12,906 nt of DNA from Chloroflexota bacterium (GTDB lineage Bacteria; Chloroflexota; Chloroflexia; Thermomicrobiales; UBA6265). The first letter of the stretch is position 1; every line of letters begins with the position of its first letter. Below, piece by piece: positions 6,774 through 12,906 of the stretch. The stretch covers positions 1 to 12,906 of the forward strand of contig JAFAEA010000409.1 of assembly GCA_023424355.1 (NCBI GenBank), given 5' to 3'. The position numbers were made by a program, and so were the translations under genes. Below the pieces are notes generated by a model that made no database searches, had not been told where the DNA came from, and was given only the letters and a program-made list of their open reading frames with translations.

Positions 6774-8036
6774 TCAATCAGCAGTTGCTACTTCGATATT
6801 CTGCGACCGATTGCGATCTACAACTGTTGCAACGATGTATCCAACGACGAGACTCAAGATGCCCCACACGAGGACGACCCACCAGGTTGAGAGACCTGCT
6901 GGACCGCGGCCATCGAAGAACACCACGCTACGCACAGCCTCATACAGATAGCGCACCGGCGCAATGGAACCAAACCATTCGTAGAATCGAGGCATGAGCT
7001 CGTGCGGGAACACGCCACCAGAGGAGGGAACGCCGAGAATGGTTGTCAGAAGCAATCCCAGGAGAATACCTGGCGTGCCGATCATTGCTATGAACGCAAG
7101 GGTCGGGCCGCCTGCCGCCAACATACCTATGATCGCTAACCCCATGAGTGTCCAGATATTGGAAACTGGCATGTCCAAAACTTGCGTGGTGAACACTGTC
7201 GTCAACACACCACCCAGCAACGACACCGCCAGCAACAGGGCGACTTTTACCAGATACATATCTTTCAGGCCGGCGGGCATTGCGTCGCCACGCAAACGCT
7301 CCAATCGTGGCCCCATCTTGGCGTGACCGGCCATGAAATCGACCCCCATATTGATGATGGATGCGGCGAGCAATCCGCCCACGGTCACCACAATACTGAA
7401 ATAGATCGGTGCCATGCCAGCACCTGTATGAGCAATCGCAGGCACGAGGTCATTTTCAACAACCTTCACCGGGCTTGAATAAAGCGTCAGCATATCGACA
7501 GGAACTGAATCACCTGAAATTGACGCCTGCACTTCCTGTTGGGCGAGCGCCTGAACGTGGACAATGACTTGAGAAGTGATGGTTTTTGCATTTGAAGCCG
7601 CAATGCTCCCACCACCGTGGTTGTAGAGCACCTCGATCGTTGCTTGTTGCGGCTGGTTGCCAACAAGCTGAGGTTGAATGATTCCACCGAGATCCTGAGT
7701 AAAGGTGTCTGGAATCAGAATGCCAGCGTACACATCGTTCGCCTCTATCGCCTTCGTGAGGTCTTCCCTTGTCTCATAGACATGCCACTCAACCTTGCCA
7801 CTGGTTGGAGAATCCTCCGCAAGAATTGAGGCCATCATCTCATCGCCTACATTGCGCGATTGCCCCATGGCAGTAACTCCTGCATCCGAATTGACGATGC
7901 CAATCGGGAAATCGTGCACATTCGATTCAGGTCCAAGAAATGCGCCAAGGTACCCAACACTCATCGCGAGCGCGGTAACGAGCGCCGCAACGGCAAGTAG
8001 CCATGTAAGCGGCCGGCGAACAATAGATTCAAACAT
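6774..8036 (-). CDS. YhgE/Pip-like (ABC-2/DUF3533-type) membrane protein
   Basis: The protein has 420 residues. It has one N-terminal membrane segment (about 11-33), a large extracytoplasmic domain (about 35-205), and a C-terminal membrane block with five likely segments (about 207-232, 261-283, 292-312, 313-335 and 381-405). The extracytoplasmic start 'DFPIGIVNSDAG' and the later 'GILIPDTFTQDL' are typical of the YhgE/Pip and DUF3533 proteins, which resemble ABC-2 permeases. The segment 'HELMPRFYEWFGSIAPVRYLYEAVR' (about 345-369) is the usual conserved region before the last helix. The start at 8036 has AGGAG a few bases upstream. No ATPase is adjacent, so it may work alone in membrane stress response or export. 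A TetR regulator is divergent from it and probably represses it. The exact substrate is unknown. Confidence 0.82.
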   Translation of the reverse strand: MFESIVRRPLTWLLAVAALVTALAMSVGYLGAFLGPESNVHDFPIGIVNSDAGVTAMGQSRNVGDEMMASILAEDSPTSGKVEWHVYETREDLTKAIEANDVYAGILIPDTFTQDLGGIIQPQLVGNQPQQATIEVLYNHGGGSIAASNAKTITSQVIVHVQALAQQEVQASISGDSVPVDMLTLYSSPVKVVENDLVPAIAHTGAGMAPIYFSIVVTVGGLLAASIINMGVDFMAGHAKMGPRLERLRGDAMPAGLKDMYLVKVALLLAVSLLGGVLTTVFTTQVLDMPVSNIWTLMGLAIIGMLAAGGPTLAFIAMIGTPGILLGLLLTTILGVPSSGGVFPHELMPRFYEWFGSIAPVRYLYEAVRSVVFFDGRGPAGLSTWWVVLVWGILSLVVGYIVATVVDRNRSQNIEVATAD

Positions 8037-8103
8037 CAGGAGCTCCTCTCACACTGAGGTCACACTTTAATCCGTGGCTATTGACCATCTGTTCAACCAC
8101 GAA

Positions 8104-8112
8104 TGTTATACT
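8104..8112 (+). promoter_or_regulatory. Extended -10 promoter for the TetR gene
   Basis: TGTTATACT (8104-8112) matches an extended -10 element (TGnTATACT). The best -35 match, TTGACC at 8081, is 20 bp away, so the extended -10 probably dominates. The start would be near 8119, next to the right operator copy, consistent with autorepression. It overlaps the leftward -10 box. Confidence 0.45.
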
Positions 8113-8136
8113 ACACACTATTGAACAAACGGTCAA
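8108..8136 (-). promoter_or_regulatory. Promoter for the YhgE/Pip-like gene
   Basis: On the minus strand, TTGACC (8136-8131) and TAGTAT (8113-8108) are separated by exactly 17 bp, a near-consensus sigma-70 type promoter. The -35 box lies inside the right operator copy, so a bound repressor would block it. Transcription would start near 8101 and give a leader of about 65 bases. Confidence 0.6.
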
Positions 8137-8151
8137 TAGGGAATCGCAATC

Positions 8152-8778
8152 ATGACAAATCGAATCCGACAACGACTTCCGGAGCACGAACGACAGGAAC
8201 AGATACTTCAGGCGGCCACCCGCGTTGGGGCCGAGCAGGGGTTGATGAAGCTCACGCTTCGCAACGTAGCGGAGGAGGCAGGAGTCAGCCACGCACTCGT
8301 GGTCCACCACTTTCGGAACAAGCAGGGTATGCAAAGAGCCCTGCTGCGCTTCATAACTGCAGCACTGCTCAATCTTCCCGAAATACCAGATATAGAGGCC
8401 CCTGTGCCAGAGCGACTCCTCCTTCTGGTGAAGCGACAACTCGAACAATTGCGAGACAAATCCGATCTGGTCGGACTCCTTCTCGAGTTCCGCGTTCTCA
8501 CACGATCGCAACCTGCACTTAGAGAGGAAGTTCGGCGAAATATGGAGATGATCTTTGAGATCTATGAGCCTCTATCCGTGGCTCTCGTTGCCGAATATCC
8601 AGAGCGATTTGCTGGTGCCACCGGTAGATCACTTTCCAGAACCATCGCCAATACGCTGATAGGCTATGAGATCAGCCTATTGATCCATCCCGGCTCCACC
8701 CGGGAAGCGGATGTGATTGAGACCCTGGCTGTGCTACTGGGCGGTGAGCACGATGCATTGGCAGCAACCCTTTCTTGA
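8152..8778 (+). CDS. TetR/AcrR-family transcriptional regulator
   Basis: The 208-residue protein has the standard TetR layout. The N-terminal DNA-binding domain runs to about residue 60, with the helix-turn-helix at about 34-56 (LTLRNVAEEAGVSHALVVHHFRNK); 'QILQAATRVGAEQG' is the preceding helix. The rest is a helical ligand-binding and dimerisation domain of the usual length. The start at 8152 follows AGGGAA at about 10 bases. It is divergent from the YhgE/Pip-like gene, and the region between holds two inverted operator-like copies, so it likely represses that gene and itself until an inducer binds. The downstream EamA gene begins 33 bp later on the same strand and may share its transcript. 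The ligand is unknown. Confidence 0.93.
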   Translation: MTNRIRQRLPEHERQEQILQAATRVGAEQGLMKLTLRNVAEEAGVSHALVVHHFRNKQGMQRALLRFITAALLNLPEIPDIEAPVPERLLLLVKRQLEQLRDKSDLVGLLLEFRVLTRSQPALREEVRRNMEMIFEIYEPLSVALVAEYPERFAGATGRSLSRTIANTLIGYEISLLIHPGSTREADVIETLAVLLGGEHDALAATLS

Positions 8779-8811
8779 CCGATGATTGCCGCTATGAAAC
8801 TTCGGTAATGA

Positions 8812-9768
8812 ATGGCTGTGAACATGCGGAGTACGAACCGATCCAACCCGACTGCGTACGCTTGCCTCGCGATAAGCATGGCTATGGTGGGTACCAGCAT
8901 GACCGCCAACAAGTTCATCGTAGGCGATGTACCGGTGATGCTGGCCGGATTTTTCCGGTTTCTGGCGGCGACTGTATTCATGGTCGGTATCACTCTGCTG
9001 ATCGATGGCAGATTGCCGAGGCTGGATCGAAGAACACAGGTAATACTCGCTTCCCAAACATTTTTCGGCTCATTCTTGTTCACTGTACTCACACTTTACG
9101 GTGTGGATATGACCACAGCTATGGTGAGCGGCATCGTGCTGGCGGCCACTCCGGCAGTGGTCGCCATTATGAGCTGGGTACTTGGAGATCGGCTCTCACG
9201 TATCGCCTGGATCGGGGTGCTCCTCACGATCGGTGGAGTACTGGTGGTGAATCTCTTCGATTCTGCAAGCGACGCCGACGCACGACGCCCGGTACTCGGT
9301 GCGATCCTCATCTTCCTCGCCGTAGTGAGCGAAGCGCTGTACACCATGTTCGCGCGACTGATTGCATCCAACGGCCCGGTGCTGGGCATCACCAGTTGGT
9401 ATTCCATCTATGGAACATTCATGTTCGTGCCGTTGGCGGTTTGGGCGATGAGAGATTTCTCCCTCACCACGATTCCGCAATCCGCATGGATCGCAATGAT
9501 TTACATGGGTGTTGTTCCGGGTGCAAGTGCCGTGCTTCTTTGGTTCTACGGATTGCGCCAGGTTCCGGCGAGCATCGCCGGTGCATTCACCGGCGTTATG
9601 CCCATCTCCGCCGTGATCAGCGCCTGGCTGGTGCTGGATGAGGAAATCGCCTGGCCGCACGTGCTCGGCATCACGCTCATCCTCATCGGCATTGTGATGG
9701 TCGCGAGATCGCGCGGCAGCAAGGTGGAGCGAAAGTTACTTCGCCTCCGTGTCCGCACCTTCCGGTAA
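8812..9768 (+). CDS. EamA/DMT-family transporter
   Basis: The 318-residue inner-membrane protein has about ten hydrophobic segments in two repeated halves, as in the drug/metabolite transporter superfamily. The first half includes 'ANKFIVGDVPVMLAGFFRFLAA' and 'MTTAMVSGIVLAATPAVVAIMS'. The second ends in 'QVPASIAGAFTGVMPISAVISAWLVLDEEI', the conserved EamA segment before the last helix. Such proteins export or import small metabolites such as amino acids or nucleotide precursors. The start at 8812 has no clear ribosome binding site; ATG at 8824 is an alternative. That weak initiation site, and the 33-bp gap after the TetR gene, suggest translation by read-through of the TetR message. The 3' end overlaps the convergent phosphatase gene by 33 bp. 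Confidence 0.88.
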   Translation: MAVNMRSTNRSNPTAYACLAISMAMVGTSMTANKFIVGDVPVMLAGFFRFLAATVFMVGITLLIDGRLPRLDRRTQVILASQTFFGSFLFTVLTLYGVDMTTAMVSGIVLAATPAVVAIMSWVLGDRLSRIAWIGVLLTIGGVLVVNLFDSASDADARRPVLGAILIFLAVVSEALYTMFARLIASNGPVLGITSWYSIYGTFMFVPLAVWAMRDFSLTTIPQSAWIAMIYMGVVPGASAVLLWFYGLRQVPASIAGAFTGVMPISAVISAWLVLDEEIAWPHVLGITLILIGIVMVARSRGSKVERKLLRLRVRTFR

Positions 9769-10662
9769 ATCGTCGGCCGGTTCCGGGCTCGGAGGTGTTT
9801 CCCGCAAGAACGGACGCATCGCCTTAAGCACCTGCTCGTGGATTTCAGCATCGGCACTCACCAACAATCCGCCACTGAAATGGGTGTTCTTTTTGTTGTA
9901 CAGGTGACGACGTCCATACAGATCGGAGTACACCCCGCCTGCTTCGTTGATGATGAGATCTGGCGCAGCCAGATCCCACTCCTGACCCGGGGAGGTCCCG
10001 GGCGCCTGTGGGAAGCCGATGAAAACATCGTAGAAGCGCTGAGTTTCATCCCAGGCCCGCGCCTGCGTGCCGACCTTCATCTCCTCCGGTTCTGGGGATC
10101 CAAATTGCTTGACTACGGATTTGACGGCCTCTTCAGACCCCTCGGCGATGTAGTACACGCTTGTCACCATGCGAGGCGGATTCTGTGATGGCGCAATGCG
10201 GAACTCGCTCCACTCGCCACTTTCGCGTCGCCAGGCACCGTGACCCTTGATGGCGGCGTGCATCAGGCCTGTGGTGGGCTGCAGCGTGACCGCGGCCTCG
10301 ACGACCTTGTCAACTGAAAGAGCGATAAGCACATCGAACTTGCCATTCTGGGCGATGAATTGGGCGGTTCCATCGATGGGATCCACAATCCAGACGCGGG
10401 AATGCTTGAGGCGCTCCTCATCCTTCGCGCCCTCCTCGGTGAGGAGCGCATCGTTCGGGAAGGCGGCTGAGAGTCGCTCGCGAATCAACTTGTCCGATGC
10501 GAGATCGGCATCGGTTACCGGGCTGCCATCGTCCTTCTTGTACTCGCCGGCCGAGTGCGCATTGTAGAACTCCAAAATCACCTCACCCGCCGCATCTGCG
10601 GTGGCGATGGCAACCTCGAGCTCTTCATAAAACGGTGTTCCGGGAGATACAGGACTGGACAT
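9736..10662 (-). CDS. Inositol monophosphatase family phosphatase (CysQ/HisN-like)
   Basis: The 308-residue protein is a Mg-dependent phosphatase of the IMPase fold. The metal-binding and catalytic motifs are complete: GSPVTDAD (46-53), EE (76-77), WIVDPIDGTAQF (91-102) and EWDLAAPD (228-235). The DPIDGTAQF variant and 'KKDDGSPVTDAD' resemble CysQ (3'(2'),5'-bisphosphate nucleotidase) as much as inositol or histidinol phosphatases, so the substrate is undecided. A Pro/Glu/Asp-rich tail of about 20 residues follows the domain. The start at 10662 is preferred because GAAAGG lies 10 bases upstream and it removes a non-conserved, hydrophobic 26-residue extension. An inverted repeat (10674-10707) lies in its leader. 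Its last 33 bp overlap the convergent EamA gene. Confidence 0.88.
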   Translation of the reverse strand: MSSPVSPGTPFYEELEVAIATADAAGEVILEFYNAHSAGEYKKDDGSPVTDADLASDKLIRERLSAAFPNDALLTEEGAKDEERLKHSRVWIVDPIDGTAQFIAQNGKFDVLIALSVDKVVEAAVTLQPTTGLMHAAIKGHGAWRRESGEWSEFRIAPSQNPPRMVTSVYYIAEGSEEAVKSVVKQFGSPEPEEMKVGTQARAWDETQRFYDVFIGFPQAPGTSPGQEWDLAAPDLIINEAGGVYSDLYGRRHLYNKKNTHFSGGLLVSADAEIHEQVLKAMRPFLRETPPSPEPADDLPEGADTEAK

Positions 10663-10673
10663 TGGTGGCGTGC

Positions 10674-10707
10674 CTTTCGGAGTAACGCAATAACTTACTT
10701 CCGAAAG
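10674..10707. promoter_or_regulatory. 8-bp inverted repeat in the phosphatase leader
   Basis: CTTTCGGA (10674-10681) and TCCGAAAG (10700-10707) are exact reverse complements with an 18-bp gap. The right arm touches a -10-like GATACT (10711-10706, minus strand), and the left arm holds the AAAGG ribosome binding site. It could be an operator, or an RNA hairpin hiding the ribosome binding site. The function is inferred. Confidence 0.35.
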
Positions 10708-10778
10708 TATCGCCGCAAAAACAGCGATGGAACAGATCATGCAGAGTTCGCGTTCTTAATACATCGTGAAAACTGTAG

Positions 10779-10794
10779 CGCTAAGGCCTTAGCG
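10779..10794. promoter_or_regulatory. Perfect 16-bp palindrome upstream of the repeat lipoprotein
   Basis: CGCTAAGGCCTTAGCG reads the same on both strands without a gap. It sits about 100 bp before the lipoprotein start, in the divergent region with the phosphatase gene. An ungapped palindrome of this length is a good operator candidate. No other copy was noticed in the window. Confidence 0.45.
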
Positions 10795-10891
10795 TCCGCT
10801 AGTCTAAGAGAGCGCTCGTCAGCGAAGTCGCGATGTTTAGCCGTTGCTGTAGTCCGCAACTCGTGCTGCAGCATCAACAGGAATGGACAGT

Positions 10892-12115
10892 ATGAACGCA
10901 CCCCGCTCTCGAAAGCTCTTGAAGTTTGGCGGTATTGCACTCGCTGCAACCCTGGTACTTGCGGCATGTGGTGCCGATGAGGAAGCTGATCCCACAGCCA
11001 CCGTCGCTCCCGCCACAACGGCCCCTACCGAAGTGGTTTCACCAACGGCCATTGGACCGGAGGGCACTCCAGACGATTCGGCATCAACACCAGCTGATTC
11101 CGCAACTCCTGATGACGAAGACGCTGCCGCTACGCCAGATGATGGTGCCGTAGTTCCGGGCGAGGATGACGCCACTCCGGACGACAGCGCCGCAACTCCT
11201 GACGACGAAGACGCTGCCGCTACACCAGATGATGGTGCCGTAGATCCAGGCGAGGATGACGCCACTCCGGACGATAGCGCCGCAACTCCTGATGACGAGG
11301 ACGCTGCTGCCACGCCAGACGACGAAGTCGCGACTCCGGATGCTGCCATGCCAACCCCAGATGGCGTTGATGACGCCACGCCGGATGATGTCGTGGCTAT
11401 CCCTGACGACGATGACGCTACTCCAGACGACGCAGAAGCCACACCTGATGATGCTGTCGCAACACCTGAGGACGAGGTTGCTACTCCATCCGAATCTGTC
11501 GCCACTCCAGAAGATGACGATCTTGCGGTTGCAACTCCCGATGAGGATGACACGGCCATCGTGCCGGTAACCGACGAGTCTATGGCTACTCCAGATGATG
11601 AAGACATAGCTACACCAGACGATGTCGTCGCTGTTCCTGGCGATGATGAGGCTACCCCAGACGACGCGGAAGCCACTCCTGATGACGAGGTTGCTACTCC
11701 AGCTGAATCCGTCGCAACTCCGGACGAGGAGGACACTGCCATCGTGCCGGTAACCGATGAGAGTGAAGAAGCGACTCCAGATGACCATGTCGCCACTCCA
11801 GACGATTCCATGGCTACTCCAGATGGTGAAGGCGTAGCAACACCTGAGGACGAGGTTGCTACACCAGCCGAATCTGTCGCGACTCCTGAGGAGGACGATC
11901 TCGCGGCTGCAACTCCGGACGATGAGGACACTGCCATCGTGCCGGTAACCGATGAGAGTGAAGAAGCGACTCCTGATGACGTCGTCGCCACTCCGGATGA
12001 CGAGGAAATCGACCCGGCAATGGCTGAAGCGCTCTTCAATGCCGGTGCTGAGTTGGGCACCGATGCCCGGGACGCGATCCCGTCTGGTACGCCTCAGGCG
12101 ACACCGGAAGCATAG
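10892..12115 (+). CDS. Lipoprotein with a highly acidic ATPDD-repeat body
   Basis: The 407-residue protein is lipidated and exported. It has a basic N-terminus (RSRKLLK), a hydrophobic core and the lipobox LAAC, with the lipidated Cys at residue 26 counting from 10892. This start is preferred over the ATG at 10883 because AGGA (10879-10882) is 9 bases before it but directly abuts the earlier ATG. After a short Thr/Pro linker, almost all of the protein (about 55-380) consists of Thr-Pro-Asp-Asp units spaced by short Ala/Val/Glu/Asp segments, with essentially no Lys or Arg. Only about 30 C-terminal residues (from 'IDPAMAEALFNAGAEL') look different. Such a chain is probably disordered and extended, and may bind divalent cations or act as a surface spacer. 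No known domain is visible. It is divergent from the phosphatase gene and followed by a stem-loop. Confidence 0.85.
   Translation: MNAPRSRKLLKFGGIALAATLVLAACGADEEADPTATVAPATTAPTEVVSPTAIGPEGTPDDSASTPADSATPDDEDAAATPDDGAVVPGEDDATPDDSAATPDDEDAAATPDDGAVDPGEDDATPDDSAATPDDEDAAATPDDEVATPDAAMPTPDGVDDATPDDVVAIPDDDDATPDDAEATPDDAVATPEDEVATPSESVATPEDDDLAVATPDEDDTAIVPVTDESMATPDDEDIATPDDVVAVPGDDEATPDDAEATPDDEVATPAESVATPDEEDTAIVPVTDESEEATPDDHVATPDDSMATPDGEGVATPEDEVATPAESVATPEEDDLAAATPDDEDTAIVPVTDESEEATPDDVVATPDDEEIDPAMAEALFNAGAELGTDARDAIPSGTPQATPEA
11102..11323 (+). repeat. 90-bp in-frame tandem repeat, two full copies and a partial
   Basis: Copies at 11102-11191 and 11192-11281 encode the same 30-residue unit, ATPDDEDAAATPDDGAV-V/D-PGEDDATPDDSA. 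They differ at only a few, mostly silent, bases. A third, partial copy runs from 11282 to about 11323. This is recent in-frame duplication within the lipoprotein gene. Confidence 0.85.
11471..11959 (+). repeat. Three dispersed copies of a 27-37 residue module
   Basis: Copies at 11471-11581, 11684-11764 and 11849-11959 each begin DEVATPxESVATP and end TAIVPVTDES. The first and third are 37 residues long. The second is 27 because it lacks the inner DDLAxATPD part. Many differences are silent, so the protein pattern has been kept while the DNA drifted. The copies sit within the larger acidic repeat body of the lipoprotein. Confidence 0.8.
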
Positions 12116-12141
12116 GGAGCAATCCAGTCAACGCACAGAAA

Positions 12142-12175
12142 CAGAACGCGGGGCCACATTTCGCCCCGCGTTCTG
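12142..12175 (+). terminator. 13-bp GC-rich stem-loop after the lipoprotein gene
   Basis: CAGAACGCGGGGC (12142-12154) and GCCCCGCGTTCTG (12163-12175) are exact reverse complements around an 8-base loop, 26 bases past the lipoprotein stop. The stem is strong. The following CTGTATGG has no T-tract, so it is a terminator only in the broad sense. It would also protect the 3' end of the message. Confidence 0.65.
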
Positions 12176-12191
12176 CTGTATGGCCGATCGA

Positions 12192-12220
12192 AATAAGCGA
12201 TACTGTATCCAGAATAAGCG
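12192..12220 (+). repeat. Direct repeat AATAAGCG, 21-bp period
   Basis: AATAAGCG occurs at 12192-12199 and 12213-12220, two helical turns apart, upstream of the malic-enzyme-like gene. It may be a pair of activator sites. The units are short, so chance is possible. Confidence 0.25.
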
Positions 12221-12290
12221 CGGTCAGCCTTCAATCTATGGTGTTCCATGGATTCGACTGATCGTCATTGGCATGTGAACAGGGAAATCA

Positions 12291-12906
12291 ATGAAATCAG
12301 TGACCGGAGAAGCGGGTTTTGAAATTCAGGATTACAACGAGGGCGTGGAGTTCCGCCGCCGCTATCGCGGACTGATCGGTGTAAACAGCAAACTCCCCAT
12401 CCGAGACCGCTCCATCCTCTCACTTGTCTACACTCCCGGCGTTGCCGCCGCCTGTACCGCCATCGAGCTCGATCCGGTGCGCAGCTACGATCTCACCAGC
12501 CGCGGTAATACCGTGGCGCTCATGTCCGATGGCTCCGATCTCTTCGGCGCCACAGGTGGTAGTCATCCGCTGGCCGAGCTTCCGCTGGCCGAAGGCAAAT
12601 CCGTTATCTTCAAGACCTTTGCGGGTGTCGATGCATTCCCGGTGATGCTCAATACCACGGCGATCGACGAGATTGTCGAAACCGGTGTCGCCCTTGCTCC
12701 GACATTCGGCGCAATTTGTCTGGACGATATCGCTTCTCCGCGCGCCTTCACCATTGCGGAGACCCTCGAACGCGCAGCCAATATCCCCGTGTTCAGCAAT
12801 CAGCATCACGGAACCGCCATTCTCACCCTTGGTGCGCTCTACAACGCGCTGAAGGTGGTGGGTAAGGATCTCGAAACCGCCAGTATTGTGCTGTGTGGTG
12901 CTGGCA
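12291..12906 (+). CDS. Malic-enzyme-like protein (N-terminal 205 residues, 3' end outside window)
   Basis: The fragment matches the malic enzyme N-terminal domain along its whole length. YTPGVA (47-52) carries the general-acid Tyr, EGK (101-103) the catalytic Lys, and 'FKTFAGVDAFPVML' and 'PTFGAICLDDI' follow. It then enters the NAD(P)-binding domain with 'SIVLCGAG'. Classical members oxidatively decarboxylate malate to pyruvate. Here the metal-binding motifs differ: the usual LEDI is LDDI (144-147), and the usual FHDDQHGT is FSNQHHGT (168-175), so a conserved metal-ligand Asp is replaced. The usual GLGDIGP loop is also changed, to GATGGSHP. The start at 12291 follows AGGGA at 7 bases. The preceding 175 bp hold a stem-loop and a short direct repeat but no clear promoter. 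It could be a divergent paralogue with altered chemistry or a regulatory role. Confidence 0.85.
   Translation, partial: MKSVTGEAGFEIQDYNEGVEFRRRYRGLIGVNSKLPIRDRSILSLVYTPGVAAACTAIELDPVRSYDLTSRGNTVALMSDGSDLFGATGGSHPLAELPLAEGKSVIFKTFAGVDAFPVMLNTTAIDEIVETGVALAPTFGAICLDDIASPRAFTIAETLERAANIPVFSNQHHGTAILTLGALYNALKVVGKDLETASIVLCGAG

Larger units (their letters stand above)
8078..8139. promoter_or_regulatory. Two opposed 19-bp operator-like elements
   Basis: CTATTGACCATCTGTTCAA (8078-8096) and TTGAACAAACGGTCAATAG (8121-8139) are inverted copies of each other, identical at 16 of 19 positions. Each copy is itself roughly symmetric, TTGAnC...TTCAA or its mirror, so each could bind a TetR-family dimer. 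One copy lies near each divergent gene and both flank the promoter core. The right copy contains the -35 box of the leftward promoter. The repeat is directly visible; binding by the adjacent TetR protein is inferred. Confidence 0.75.

Noticed and set aside
10663..10740. A 26-residue N-terminal extension of the phosphatase starting at 10740
   Set aside because: No ribosome binding site was seen, the extension is not family-like, and the start at 10662 has GAAAGG upstream.
10837..12060. A 407-codon open frame on the minus strand across the repeat lipoprotein
   Set aside because: It is made of SSGVA repeats that simply mirror the ATPDD codons. It has no export signal or family match, and the plus strand has a lipobox and ribosome binding site.
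10892..12115. Repeat region considered as a CRISPR array
   Set aside because: The repeats are in frame, encode protein, vary in sequence, and are not separated by unique spacers.

Overview
The window looks like chromosomal DNA from a moderately GC-rich bacterium. The best guess is the Chloroflexota (Thermomicrobia/Sphaerobacter-like). The main hints are Ala/Thr/Pro-rich linkers of the 'ATPxATPxASPVA' type after export signals, a twin-arginine signal on an ABC solute-binding protein, and a lipoprotein built almost entirely from 'ATPDD' units. This is an inference from protein style; no rRNA or tRNA is present to confirm it.

Layout, left to right. (1) 1-1091, minus strand: the N-terminal ~363 residues of the NAD(H)-binding alpha-1 subunit of proton-translocating transhydrogenase, cut by the window edge. 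(2) 1092-1533: a 442-bp divergent intergenic region with several inverted repeats. (3) 1534-6242, plus strand: a tight four-gene operon made of a Tat-type solute-binding protein, two LplB/LplC-like sugar-type permeases and a PHP-domain metallohydrolase of the CehA/McbA type. No ATPase gene is present. A perfect 12-bp stem-loop separates the binding-protein gene from the permeases. (4) 6246-8036, minus strand: a small acidic protein of unknown function, and upstream of it a YhgE/Pip-like (ABC-2/DUF3533-type) membrane protein. A hairpin terminator lies between the two. (5) 8152-9768, plus strand: a TetR-family regulator divergent from the membrane protein, followed by an EamA/DMT transporter. 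The 115-bp divergent region carries two copies, in opposite orientation, of a 19-bp operator-like element. (6) 9736-10662, minus strand: an inositol-monophosphatase/CysQ-family phosphatase whose 3' end overlaps the EamA gene by 33 bp. (7) 10892-12115, plus strand: a lipoprotein with a very acidic, repetitive Thr-Pro-Asp-Asp body, followed by a 13-bp stem-loop. (8) 12291-12906, plus strand: the N-terminal 205 residues of a malic-enzyme-like protein with changes in the metal-binding motifs, cut by the window edge.

How the genes fit together. The 1534-6242 cluster reads as one uptake-and-hydrolysis unit: binding protein, membrane channel and a soluble hydrolase translationally coupled to the last permease. 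It would need an ATPase from elsewhere, as the Lpl/Yes-type sugar importers of Bacillus do. The TetR gene, the divergent membrane protein and the DMT transporter look like a self-regulated export or stress locus. The other genes are likely independent housekeeping or envelope genes. I see no mobile element, CRISPR array, phage gene or RNA gene, and no clearly new multi-gene system. The points most worth a second look are the PHP-coupled importer, the acidic repeat lipoprotein, the altered malic-enzyme-like protein and the double TetR operator.
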